The notes under the pieces were generated by a model. That model worked only from the letters and a program-made list of their open reading frames with translations, was not told where the DNA came from and ran no database searches. Shown piece by piece: positions 52,540 to 61,623 of a DNA stretch of 64,000 bases (the first letter of the stretch is position 1; every line of letters starts with the position of its first letter). The position numbers and the translations under genes were made by a program. Origin of the DNA: GWF2-33-9 sp964500435 (lineage in GTDB: Bacteria > Bacteroidota > Ignavibacteria > Kapaibacteriales > UBA2268); contig CAZCNL010000010.1 in the NCBI GenBank assembly GCA_964500435.1, positions 1 through 64,000 on the forward strand, in the 5' to 3' direction.

Positions 52540-52572
52540 TTTGTAATTTATTGTAACTTTTTCTTAATTTTG
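52540..52572 (+). promoter_or_regulatory. Bacteroidetes-type promoter before the 52614 gene
   Basis: TTTG (52540-52543), 21 bases, then TAATTTTG (52565-52572). This matches the -33 TTTG and -7 TANNTTTG consensus of the Bacteroidetes housekeeping sigma factor, with spacing at the long end. Transcription would start near 52579, about 35 bases before the ATG. Confidence 0.55.
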
Positions 52573-52613
52573 TTGTCTTAATTTAATGACTACAATAATT
52601 ATAAGGTGTTATT

Positions 52614-54962
52614 ATGAAGAAATTTTACATAATAATTTCTATGCTTATATTAACAAGCATAAGCACAGCTTTATCATTGGATTTAAGTGGCATAACTTTG
52701 CCAAAAAATCCATTAATTGCCCCCGAAGGTAAAAACAGAGAGCTTCCTGAATTGCAAGGGACGCAACCACTATATATAATTTTTGATAATTTTGAAGCAG
52801 AAACACAGTTCAATGACGGAACGAATAATGGCAAAATTATCGGTAATTTAGTTGCTTTGATGTATGCTGATTCTTTATATAATAGATGGCCTACTCCTGA
52901 TTATAATTATATGAGTTATACAGTCAGAGCCTCGTTTTCTGATGCAACTTTTTCAAAATATAATATTACAGATTTCGATGTGGCTATATTCCCATTGGGC
53001 GATTATCCATTAAATGTTGCTACAACGGGTGGCATCAAAGTCATTGATAAAATCAAAGAAATGCTCGATGCCGGAAAACGAGTTATGGTAATTGGACGAA
53101 GAATAATGCTTTGGGCTTTTTATCAAGATTCACAATTTTCGCAAGGTAAAGACCCAGTTGTAATAGATTTTTTGACAAATACATTAGGAATTGACCCCAA
53201 TCCTCAATCAGATAATAGTGTTCCAACAGGACCTATATCAACAATTCAAGGTAGTACCTACATTCCTTTCCATATAAATGGTATTGCAGATGACCCTATA
53301 GCACGTGGTTATGATTATTATTGCAATGTCGGTTATGGTCGCAATGTTGATCCTGCTTTCCCGTTAATATTTCAATCTATTATCGATGTTTTCCGCTTAA
53401 AACCTGATGCAACAGCAATTGGATTTTCTTATATAAATAAATACGGAGACATTTCCGGTGGACCAAATGATGCAAAAAATGTTTCGCCAACGCCAGGAAT
53501 TTGGGTTGGTTGCCGTGCTGATGTTGGTGATGGAAAAATTGCACTTTGGAGCATAGGAGCAGATGTATGCGCATTGCCTGAAAGTGAATATTATACAATT
53601 TCTGAAAAATATGCAATGGATTGGTTTACAAAAGATTTACCAAAACCAGAACCTTGGATTGAATTTGAAACAAGCAAAATTGATTTTGGTGCAACTTTAC
53701 TTGATGTCGATAAACCGAGAGAATTGCGTTTTCGTAATTTCGGTCGTAAGCCGCTGACAATTAAGAAAATATATTTAAATGGCTGGGTAGATGATGGTAT
53801 CTTTAAACTCTCAGGTGCGGAACCTGGTGTATTACAACCAAATGAAATTCGAACAGTTACAATCACTTTCCGTCCGGCAGAAGAAATTGATTATGAAGAC
53901 CAATTGATGTTTGAATCAGATGCGAAAAATGCTCCTTCAGCATCAGTTACTTTGCAAGGTAAAGGTGGAAGTGATATTCCTGTGGGACCAGAAATCACAG
54001 TTCCTGACCAACCATTTGTATTTAAGACATTAGATATAGGCAGCTCGCAAATTATGGACTTTTACTTCGAAAGTTCCGGAACTGCAGCCTTAACAGTAAA
54101 TAAAATCAGCTTTGAACAAAATGACGGCTTAGTTTTCAATTTTCCGAAACCTATGAATTTCCCGATTACTGTTCCTGCAGGACAAAAGTATACTTTCTCG
54201 GTGAGATTTGCACCAGCAGATTACGATAAATTATATAAATGCATACTAAAAATAGTCTCTAATGCAAAAGTAAATTCAATTGCATATTTATATGGCGAAG
54301 GTCGTTCAATGTCTGCAGCAGAGGGTCCTCAAATTTCTGCTTCTGTTGATACATTGAAGTTTGGTGGCGTGAAACCACTCGGACATTTAATAAAAAATAT
54401 TGATATTTTAAATACGGGCAAACAAGTTTTGAAACTTCAATCTTTATATTTTTCACAAAATGATGAAGACGTTTTTTCATATCCCTCAGAGTTAGATAAC
54501 CAATTGCCGATTGAAGTATTGCCAGGTTCATTGTTTACTATTCCAATCACATTCAAACCTTATACTGATGGAGTTGATTACTTTGCAGATTTTGGTATAT
54601 TTACAAACGCAACAAATCCGGGTGGAGATGACTTCCATATTTACTTCACAGGGACTGGCGATAAAAATGGTGTTTCCGTCAAAGAAGTAACAAATTCAGA
54701 CGGGACTTTAAAATTGAAAGCATTTCCAAATCCTGCATCTTCCAACTTTACTATTGAAATTAATGCAGCTTCATATTTGAATAATACAACAATCAACATT
54801 TACGATTTGAGCGGCAAATTAGTTAAAAAGGTGTTTTCAGGAGCTATTCCAGAAGGTGCAAAGACAATCGAAGTCAATACTGCGTTGAGAACTGGTCAAT
54901 ACTTTATTCAATTACAAAACGGTAATGAATCAATATCTTTACCATTACAAATAGTGAAATAA
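52614..54962 (+). CDS. T9SS cargo protein with ASPM-SPD-2-Hydin domains
   Basis: 782 residues. Signal peptide (FYIIISMLILTSISTALS). Residues about 45-350 form an alpha/beta domain (PLYIIFDNFEAETQFNDGTN, GKRVMVIGRRIMLWAF) like a glutamine-amidotransferase-fold module, unassigned. Then come about three Ig-like ASPM-SPD-2-Hydin ('choice-of-anchor D') repeats (IDFGATLLDVDKPRELRFRN; VFKTLDIGSSQIMDFYF; LKFGGVKPLGHLIKNIDIL). Residues about 712-782 (LKAFPNPASSNFTIEIN to the end) are a T9SS type A sorting domain. Exported to the surface; role unknown. Confidence 0.85.
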   Translation: MKKFYIIISMLILTSISTALSLDLSGITLPKNPLIAPEGKNRELPELQGTQPLYIIFDNFEAETQFNDGTNNGKIIGNLVALMYADSLYNRWPTPDYNYMSYTVRASFSDATFSKYNITDFDVAIFPLGDYPLNVATTGGIKVIDKIKEMLDAGKRVMVIGRRIMLWAFYQDSQFSQGKDPVVIDFLTNTLGIDPNPQSDNSVPTGPISTIQGSTYIPFHINGIADDPIARGYDYYCNVGYGRNVDPAFPLIFQSIIDVFRLKPDATAIGFSYINKYGDISGGPNDAKNVSPTPGIWVGCRADVGDGKIALWSIGADVCALPESEYYTISEKYAMDWFTKDLPKPEPWIEFETSKIDFGATLLDVDKPRELRFRNFGRKPLTIKKIYLNGWVDDGIFKLSGAEPGVLQPNEIRTVTITFRPAEEIDYEDQLMFESDAKNAPSASVTLQGKGGSDIPVGPEITVPDQPFVFKTLDIGSSQIMDFYFESSGTAALTVNKISFEQNDGLVFNFPKPMNFPITVPAGQKYTFSVRFAPADYDKLYKCILKIVSNAKVNSIAYLYGEGRSMSAAEGPQISASVDTLKFGGVKPLGHLIKNIDILNTGKQVLKLQSLYFSQNDEDVFSYPSELDNQLPIEVLPGSLFTIPITFKPYTDGVDYFADFGIFTNATNPGGDDFHIYFTGTGDKNGVSVKEVTNSDGTLKLKAFPNPASSNFTIEINAASYLNNTTINIYDLSGKLVKKVFSGAIPEGAKTIEVNTALRTGQYFIQLQNGNESISLPLQIVK

Positions 54963-54992
54963 ATAAACTCATATAATCTTTGAATAAAATCA

Positions 54993-55016
54993 AAAGGGGC
55001 TTGAAATAGCCCCTTT
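54993..55016. terminator. Bidirectional terminator between convergent genes
   Basis: AAAGGGGCT (54993-55001), loop TGAAAT, AGCCCCTTT (55008-55016), then ATTTTT. It lies between the T9SS cargo and the VWA-OmpA gene. Confidence 0.85.
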
Positions 55017-55051
55017 ATTTTTAGACAAATCTTTAAAAATTAAATATAAAA

Positions 55052-56425
55052 TTATTTTTTTAGAATGATAAATTCAGTTCTTCTATTTAAAGCACGACCT
55101 TCATTGGTTGAATTATCTGCAACTGGCAAGGTGTCACCATATCCCTTAGCGATAATTCTTGCCGGGTCAATTCCTTCATTAATTAAAGCATTTCTAACTT
55201 CATTAGCACGATTTTGGGAAAGCTTAGTGTTGTAATCCGGTATATTTGTACGATTTTGGGAATCAGTATGACCAGAAATTTCAATTTCAATCGTAGGGAA
55301 TGCTTTCATTAGTTTTGCAACTCTTTTTATTGCTTTCATTGATTCTGGTTTCAAATTAAATTTATCAGTATCAAAATAAACATTTAAAAGTGTAATATCT
55401 CCAATATGAGGCACATTGTTGATAGTAATTGTATCCGATAAAACTTTATTTTCTAAACAATAATTCATTACAAATTTGTATTCACCAAATTCTGGTAAAA
55501 TAATTTGAGTAGTATAGAAGTACTCGAATCTTTTTAATATATCAGTAAATAATAACTTAAACTCATCTTTTTTGTAAATATGTTTGTAATAACCGCCAGT
55601 GTTTTGGGGGAATTGCTGCATAAAACCTTCATTAATTCCATAACCATAATCAATTGCATTAATGATAATTCCATTTTTTCTTGCCTGAGTTATTGCCTCT
55701 TGCATTGTTGAATTTGAAGAATTATCCCAACCATCAGTAAAAATGATCAAAACACGTTTATAAGATTTGTCTGCCGACATAAGTTGATTAATACCAGCAA
55801 TAATTGCATCAGAAATAGCAGTCATTCCACCAAAATCTAATAAACCATTTCTTTTTAAATTATTTAAAGCATAGTCTGATGATTGAGTCAACGGCACTTC
55901 TGCGGCGACCCTTTGGTCATATTTAATAATTGAAACTAAATCTTTTGAATTTTTAGATTTTAGAAAATTAATAACAGCATCTTGACAATCATAAGCCCTA
56001 TCTTCACCCATTGAACCACTATGGTCGAGCACAATTGCAATTGCGAGAGGTGGTCTATCTTTAATATTACTTTCTTTGATTGTTAATTTATCAATCGGAA
56101 TCTCGCTTTCTTCAGTAAGCAATTTGCCACCACAAAATCGTTTTAAGATAGAATTTGTAGTTGCATTTGATAAGTATGAATTTTTATTTCCAACTAAATG
56201 GAAATATACCGTAGCCTTTTCATCATCATTAATTTCATAGCGAGTAATTTCTAAATCAATATCATTTTTATCAATATTATTAATATCTTTGGAATTTTGT
56301 ATAAAATTTGGACTATAATTACTTGGTGGTGGCAATTCCGGAAGCTCGACTTCCCGATTCATAATTGATGCACAACCAGTTAAAAGAAAAACAGAAAAGA
56401 AGGTATAAATAATTAATTTTTTCAT
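55052..56425 (-). CDS. VWA-OmpA lipoprotein
   Basis: 457 residues. FFSVFLLTGCASIM is a lipoprotein signal (Cys 18). Residues about 125-300 are a von Willebrand A domain with the metal site DHSGSMG and FTDGWDNSSN. A C-terminal OmpA domain (about 345-457) has VYFDTDKFNLKPESMKAIKR, EIEISGHTDSQNRT and LSQNRANEVRNAL and binds peptidoglycan. Such proteins link the outer membrane to the wall and may scaffold envelope machines. It has no coupled partner gene here. Confidence 0.9.
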   Translation of the reverse strand: MKKLIIYTFFSVFLLTGCASIMNREVELPELPPPSNYSPNFIQNSKDINNIDKNDIDLEITRYEINDDEKATVYFHLVGNKNSYLSNATTNSILKRFCGGKLLTEESEIPIDKLTIKESNIKDRPPLAIAIVLDHSGSMGEDRAYDCQDAVINFLKSKNSKDLVSIIKYDQRVAAEVPLTQSSDYALNNLKRNGLLDFGGMTAISDAIIAGINQLMSADKSYKRVLIIFTDGWDNSSNSTMQEAITQARKNGIIINAIDYGYGINEGFMQQFPQNTGGYYKHIYKKDEFKLLFTDILKRFEYFYTTQIILPEFGEYKFVMNYCLENKVLSDTITINNVPHIGDITLLNVYFDTDKFNLKPESMKAIKRVAKLMKAFPTIEIEISGHTDSQNRTNIPDYNTKLSQNRANEVRNALINEGIDPARIIAKGYGDTLPVADNSTNEGRALNRRTEFIILKK

Positions 56426-56576
56426 ATGATTCCTAAATTTTTTTTACAAATTTACAAATATTATGCTAACCTAAATTAATATTTAGGTAATTAATTTTGA
56501 TAAAAATCTAAATAAACAATTTAGCCATAATAAATTAAAAAATTAGTTGATAAATTAAATATTTACAAAAAATTCG

Positions 56577-56584
56577 TAATTTTG
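56577..56584 (+). promoter_or_regulatory. -7-like box before tRNA-Leu
   Basis: TAATTTTG matches TANNTTTG and lies 41 bases before the tRNA. No -33 TTTG is found at the right spacing, so this is tentative. The rest of 56426-56624 is AT-rich with nothing else seen. Confidence 0.35.
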
Positions 56585-56624
56585 TAGTTTATATAAAACA
56601 GAAGAAATCTAAAGTCAAAGGAAT

Positions 56625-56706
56625 GCGGTCGTGGCGGAATTGGCAGACGCACTAGACTTAGGATCTAGCGGGGCAACTCGTGAGAGTTCGAGTCTCTCCG
56701 ACCGCA
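56625..56706 (+). tRNA. tRNA-Leu (UAG anticodon)
   Basis: 82 bases. Acceptor GCGGTCG pairs with CGACCGC (56699-56705), discriminator A at 56706. Anticodon stem CTAGA/TCTAG with loop CTTAGGA puts TAG at 56659-56661, which reads CUA. A variable arm of the length expected in a class II tRNA and the T arm GAGAG/CTCTC with TTCGAGT are present. CCA is not encoded. No att-like repeat or integrase lies next to it, so it does not seem to be used as an integration site in this window. Confidence 0.95.
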
Positions 56707-56762
56707 CTTTTTCTTAAATTTATAGATTTTTATCTTTATTTATTTCATTGATTGAGGATATT

Positions 56763-58160
56763 GTGGAAAAAACTATTAATTACTCGACTTCCGGAATTAA
56801 CACTTTGGAACTTACATTAACAAAAGCGGAAGTAAATGCTCGATTTGACATCGCTTATAATGAATTACAAAAAAATGTTAATATTCAAGGTTTTCGTAAA
56901 GGTAAAGTGCCTTTACATATGTTAAAGCAATTATATGGAAAAGCGGTAGAAGCTGAAACGAATGTCGATATTGTTAATGAGTATTTCCCAAAAATTGCTC
57001 AGGAAGAAAATTTAATGCTTATTGCTAATCCAATTTTGAAAGATGTGCAAAAAACTGATGACAGTTATAAATATATAATTGAATTCCAAACAGTTCCTCA
57101 ATTCGAAGTAAAAGACTATAAAGATTTAACTATTTATGAACCTGTTCACGTTGTTACAAGCGAAGAAGTTGATCGAGAAATTGACCAAATTGCATTGGAA
57201 TTCGCAGAGTACGAAGATGTTAAAAGCGTTGAATCCCATGATTGTTTGGTAAATGTTGGCATTGAACCAGTTCATGATCATGATGAGCACGAGCACGATG
57301 AGCACGATCATCATCATCATCACGAACATCAATCAATTTATTTACGTGACGAAAAATATTATATAGATTTCCGTGATGCATTTTTATATAAGAAGGTTGG
57401 TGACGAATTTACTTATCATAATCCAGAACGTCCCGATGAACCAGAAATGAAAATTATTATCGAGAGTATTCAAAGAGTTACCCCACCCGCTGTTGATGAC
57501 GAACTGGCAAAGAAATATTCCAAAGGGCAATTCGAAACTATAGATGATTTAAGAAAAGATTTAGAATTTAAAATTCAAGATTATTGGGACGAAAAAGCAC
57601 GTCAAGAAATGGAAAATCAAATGATGGATATTATTACCAAAAATAATAGCCATATAGTTGTACCAGAGCCTTTAATTGAAAATGCACTCGATATATTAGT
57701 TGATAATTTGAAAAAGCAATACGGATTGAAAAAAGAAAATAAACAATTAGACCCAATTTTAAGAACTAATTATAGAAAGACAGCCGAAAACTTTGCTCGT
57801 TGGGATATGATTCGAAATGAAATTATGAAAATTGAAGATATTAAACTCGAAGATTACGATATTGACGATTTTATTGAAACCAACAAACAACATTTGCCAG
57901 ATGCTACAGTTGAACAATTGAAAGAAATCATCAACGCAAATGAGCAAGTTTTGGATAAAATTAAGTCTAAAAAGCTCTTCGATTTGCTACTTGGATATGC
58001 AACTACTGAAGAAATAAGCTTTGATGATTATTACAAGAAACGTCAAATGGAAGCAGAGCAAGAAAATGCACCTAAAATCCAAGCAGAAGAATATGATCCA
58101 TTAGAAAGTAGTGAATCAGATGAAGATATCCAAGAAGATAATGAAGAAAAAGCAGAATAA
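56763..58160 (+). CDS. tig: Trigger factor with internal His-rich loop
   Basis: 465 residues from GTG 56763, with GAGGA 4 bases before it; TTG 56748 is the alternative (470 residues, used for numbering here). The N-terminal ribosome-binding domain carries NIQGFRKGKVPLHMLKQLYG near 45-64. The PPIase-like domain near 145-245 contains a loop with 11 His among 19 residues (176-194; 57273-57329), like the metal-binding tail of SlyD. The helical chaperone domain fills 245-430, followed by an acidic tail. It folds nascent proteins at the ribosome exit. No clpP/clpX genes follow. It lies 57 bases after tRNA-Leu. Confidence 0.9.
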   Translation: MEKTINYSTSGINTLELTLTKAEVNARFDIAYNELQKNVNIQGFRKGKVPLHMLKQLYGKAVEAETNVDIVNEYFPKIAQEENLMLIANPILKDVQKTDDSYKYIIEFQTVPQFEVKDYKDLTIYEPVHVVTSEEVDREIDQIALEFAEYEDVKSVESHDCLVNVGIEPVHDHDEHEHDEHDHHHHHEHQSIYLRDEKYYIDFRDAFLYKKVGDEFTYHNPERPDEPEMKIIIESIQRVTPPAVDDELAKKYSKGQFETIDDLRKDLEFKIQDYWDEKARQEMENQMMDIITKNNSHIVVPEPLIENALDILVDNLKKQYGLKKENKQLDPILRTNYRKTAENFARWDMIRNEIMKIEDIKLEDYDIDDFIETNKQHLPDATVEQLKEIINANEQVLDKIKSKKLFDLLLGYATTEEISFDDYYKKRQMEAEQENAPKIQAEEYDPLESSESDEDIQEDNEEKAE

Positions 58161-58183
58161 TTAAGATTTAAGCCTTAAATTAA

Positions 58184-58215
58184 AAAAAGCAACCTAAAAA
58201 TATAGGTTGCTTTTT
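58184..58215. terminator. Bidirectional terminator between tig and the lyase gene
   Basis: AAAAAGCAACCTA (58184-58196), loop AAAATA, TAGGTTGCTTTTT (58203-58215), with A/T runs on both sides; it serves both convergent genes. Confidence 0.85.
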
Positions 58216-58237
58216 ATTTATAGTAAATTTGTTATAA

Positions 58238-59620
58238 TTATAATCTTTCGAAGCGAGCTTGGAAGAAACGCAAATAAGCAGGTTCGTAAACCATTTTCAA
58301 GCCCGTTGCTTTTTCACGATGCTTGTACAGTTCCATAACAGAATAAGCAACAACATCCAAATGTGATTGAGTATAAACACGGCGAGGAATAGTGAGTCTA
58401 ACTAATTCGAGTTTTGGTTTATTTTCTTCGCCTGTGACTTTATTGCGACCAGCAGAAACGATACCACGTTCCATAGCACGAACGCCAGATTCAATATACA
58501 AATCTGCAGCTAAAGCTTGAGCGGGATATTGTTCTTGTGGGATGTGTTCATAAATTTTTCTTGCATCAAGAAATACTGCATGACCGCCAACAGGTAAAAC
58601 GATAGGAATGCCTGCTTCTATAAGTAAATTGCCAAGATATTCGACTTGTTTTACACGGAATTCAATATTTTCTTGCTTTACCATTTCTTCAATACCACGA
58701 GACATTGCCTCCAAGTCACGACCGGCGAGACCGCCATATGTATGTAGACCTTCGTAAATTACGACCATATTGCGTAATTCATCAAATAAATCTGCATCAT
58801 TTACAGCAACAAATCCACCGATATTAGTATAGACGTCTTTTTTACCTGAAACAGTAGCACCATCTGTATAACTACAAAATTCATATAAAATTTCAGCAAT
58901 AGATTTGTTTTGGTAGCCTTCTTCTCTTTGTTGAATAAAGTAAGCATTTTCAGTAACACGAGTAGCATCCAAAATTACTTTGATACCGTGTTTATGAGCT
59001 AAATCACGGACAGCTTTGATATTTGCCATAGAAACAGGTTGACCACCAGCCATATTAACAGTAGCACCAACAGTGATATAAGGTATTTTATTTGCACCAA
59101 CTTTATCAATTAAAGCTTGAAATTTATTTAAATCAACATTACCTTTAAACGGCAAGGAAACAGAGGGGTCATGAGCTTCATCTATAATCACGTCAACGAA
59201 AGTAGCCCCAGCTAATTCTTGATGTTGGCGAGTAGTAGTGAAATACATATTACCGGGTACATAATCACCTTGTTTAATCAAAGCACGAGAAATTAAATGT
59301 TCAGCGCCTCGTCCTTGATGAGTTGGTACTAAATATTTGTAACTGTAATATCTTCTGACATTTTCTTCGAGATTATAAAAGTTTTTACTACCAGCATAAG
59401 CTTCATCACCGAGCATCATACCAGCCCATTGGTAATCGCTCATTGCATTAGTACCACTATCTGTTAAAATATCAATATAAACATCTTCGGAACGAAGAAG
59501 GAAAGTATTATAACCAGCCTCTTTCATTTTTACTTCACGGTATTCTCGTGTAGTCATCTTTAATGGTTCAACGACCTTGATTTTATAAGGTTCAGCCCAC
59601 GGTTTTCTTGAAAAAGCCAT
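58238..59620 (-). CDS. Tyrosine phenol-lyase / tryptophanase
   Basis: 460 residues, full length for this PLP beta-eliminating lyase family. GYNTFLLRSEDVYIDILTDS, VPTHQGRGAEHLI and TVSGKKDVYTNIGGF (PLP Lys, likely K261) are diagnostic. The Thr at the position of TPL Thr124 (T128 in MYFTTTRQH) and the Arg in VRAMERGIVSAGRN, at the place of TPL Arg381, point to tyrosine phenol-lyase, while E. coli tryptophanase has Asp and a non-polar residue there. Some distant tryptophanases may share these residues, so the substrate (tyrosine to phenol, or tryptophan to indole, each plus pyruvate and ammonia) stays open. Confidence 0.88.
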   Translation of the reverse strand: MAFSRKPWAEPYKIKVVEPLKMTTREYREVKMKEAGYNTFLLRSEDVYIDILTDSGTNAMSDYQWAGMMLGDEAYAGSKNFYNLEENVRRYYSYKYLVPTHQGRGAEHLISRALIKQGDYVPGNMYFTTTRQHQELAGATFVDVIIDEAHDPSVSLPFKGNVDLNKFQALIDKVGANKIPYITVGATVNMAGGQPVSMANIKAVRDLAHKHGIKVILDATRVTENAYFIQQREEGYQNKSIAEILYEFCSYTDGATVSGKKDVYTNIGGFVAVNDADLFDELRNMVVIYEGLHTYGGLAGRDLEAMSRGIEEMVKQENIEFRVKQVEYLGNLLIEAGIPIVLPVGGHAVFLDARKIYEHIPQEQYPAQALAADLYIESGVRAMERGIVSAGRNKVTGEENKPKLELVRLTIPRRVYTQSHLDVVAYSVMELYKHREKATGLKMVYEPAYLRFFQARFERL

Positions 59621-59899
59621 CGATTTACGTCCTTTATTTAATTAAAAAATAAGTAATTTACAAAATTCAAAATTACGAAAAAAAAAGCATATATGTTTAT
59701 TTAAAATTGACGTACAATTTATATGATGACATTGCATTAGGATTCAAACGGTGCAAATTGATTATTGATATTAAAATATCGACTGGTGAGATTATTTCTA
59801 TAATATCTTTTGAAAAAGTTATATATTTAGTAAATACTTTTTTAATAATTTCTTAAGTAATTTTGTTCGAAATGTTTTTTTTAATGGATATATTTAATA

Positions 59900-61528
59900 A
59901 TGGATAATATAGAATTAACTTTATTCAACAACCAACAAGTTTTATTCAAGAATAAAGATTTACTTGATATTAAAGGGGCAAGTATTTGGGCTTCAAATTA
60001 TACAGGTAAAAAAGTGACAAGTTCGAATATATCTTATTTAATTCAATATGGTCGCATAAAAAAATATGGCGAAAATGGCAATGTATTTGTATCAGTCAAT
60101 GACCTAATTAAATATTATAATTCAATTCAAGGGAATAGGGAAATATTGTGGAAGGAGCAATTAGGCGAAGATTTAAATTGGGCTTTATCTTTTGAACAAT
60201 ACAAAGAAGCAGAAACAACAAAGCACGTACATCGCTTACATCCATATAAAGGGAAATTTATTCCTCAATTGGTTGAATATTTTTTAGATACGCATAAAGA
60301 TAAATTTAAAAAAGAGATTTATTTCAAAAAAGGAGATATTGTTCTCGATCCTTTTTGCGGAAGTGGAACTACTCTTGTTCAAGCAAATGAATTGGGATTG
60401 CATTCTGTCGGTATTGATATATCAGCATTTAACTCATTAATTAGCAACAGCAAACTTGCAAAATATGATTTAACGGAACTAAAAAAAGAAATAGATAGAA
60501 TTACTTTAAAATTAAAAGTTTTTTTATCTGATTCCCAAACGTTAGAATTTGATGAAAAGTTGACTCAAGCCTTAAATTCCTTTAATAATAAATACTTTCC
60601 TGCACAACAATATAAGTATAAACTAAGACAAGGTGAAATTAATGAACAGCAATACGGAAGTGAAAAAGAAAAAGAATTTATTGCAATTTATGAAAAATTA
60701 ATCAAACAATTTAATGTATCTCTTAAACAATCTAATACACTAACATTTTTAGATAAATGGTATATTCAACCAGTTAGAAATGAAATCGAATTTGTAAATA
60801 ATGAAATTAAGAAAATAAATAATATTGAAATACAGAAATTGCTTTCAATAATACTGAGTAGAACTATTCGAAGTTGTCGTGCAACGACACACTCCGATTT
60901 AGCCACTTTAAAGGAGCCCGTTATATCCCCATATTATTGCTCTAAACATGGTAAAGTTTGTAAACCACTATTTTCAATTTTAAAATGGTGGCAAACATAT
61001 AGCAATGATACAATAAAAAGGCTTTCACAATTTGACAAAATAAGAACAGATACATTTCAGTTGTGTATAACAGGAGATAGCCGTGATGTAGATATTATTA
61101 CTGAAGTTGGAAAAATTAACACTGAATTTGCGAATTTGATCGAAAGGAACAAAATTAAGGGAATTTTTTCCTCACCACCTTATGTCGGGCTTATTGATTA
61201 TCACGAGCAACATGCTTACGCATATGATTTATTTGGATTTGAAAGAAAGGATGATCTTGAAATCGGACCATTATTTAAAGGACAAGGTAAAGCGGCAAGA
61301 GATTCTTATGTTGAGGGTATTTCCAAAGTGTTGTTAAATAGTAAAAAATATTTAATTGATGATTATGATATTTTCTTAGTTGCAAATGACAAATATAACC
61401 TATATCCTACCATATCTGAAATTTCAGGTATGAAGATTGTTAACCAATTTAAAAGACCAGTCTTAAATCGTACCGAGAAAGATAAGGGTGCTTATTCAGA
61501 AATTATTTTTCATTTAAAGGAAAGGTAA
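59900..61528 (+). CDS. DNA methyltransferase of a TdeIII-like restriction-modification system
   Basis: 542 residues. An N-terminal helix-turn-helix-like part (TGKKVTSSNISYLIQYGRIK) precedes HRLHPYKGKFIPQLVEYFLD and the AdoMet site DPFCGSGTT (150-158). The catalytic SPPY (about 424-427, in FSSPPYVGLIDYHEQHAYAY) comes 270 residues later, after a target-recognition region with a Cys pair (CSKHGKVCK). SPPY is typical of N4-cytosine or some N6-adenine enzymes. Its stop overlaps the ATG of the restriction gene (TAATG), so they were one coupled pair. If the pair is TdeIII-like the site may be GGNCC (from memory, not tested). Confidence 0.85.
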   Translation: MDNIELTLFNNQQVLFKNKDLLDIKGASIWASNYTGKKVTSSNISYLIQYGRIKKYGENGNVFVSVNDLIKYYNSIQGNREILWKEQLGEDLNWALSFEQYKEAETTKHVHRLHPYKGKFIPQLVEYFLDTHKDKFKKEIYFKKGDIVLDPFCGSGTTLVQANELGLHSVGIDISAFNSLISNSKLAKYDLTELKKEIDRITLKLKVFLSDSQTLEFDEKLTQALNSFNNKYFPAQQYKYKLRQGEINEQQYGSEKEKEFIAIYEKLIKQFNVSLKQSNTLTFLDKWYIQPVRNEIEFVNNEIKKINNIEIQKLLSIILSRTIRSCRATTHSDLATLKEPVISPYYCSKHGKVCKPLFSILKWWQTYSNDTIKRLSQFDKIRTDTFQLCITGDSRDVDIITEVGKINTEFANLIERNKIKGIFSSPPYVGLIDYHEQHAYAYDLFGFERKDDLEIGPLFKGQGKAARDSYVEGISKVLLNSKKYLIDDYDIFLVANDKYNLYPTISEISGMKIVNQFKRPVLNRTEKDKGAYSEIIFHLKER

Positions 61529-61623
61529 TGAGCTTAGACAAAGAAAAAAAGAATTATATATAAGAAACTATTATATCTTGTGTTCATAATAAATTACAAC
61601 ACTACAAACCCGAAAGTAATTAT

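Noticed and set aside
56625..56706. tRNA-Leu as an attachment site for an island that includes the restriction-modification genes
   Set aside because: No integrase, no repeat of the tRNA 3' end downstream, and tig and the lyase gene lie between.
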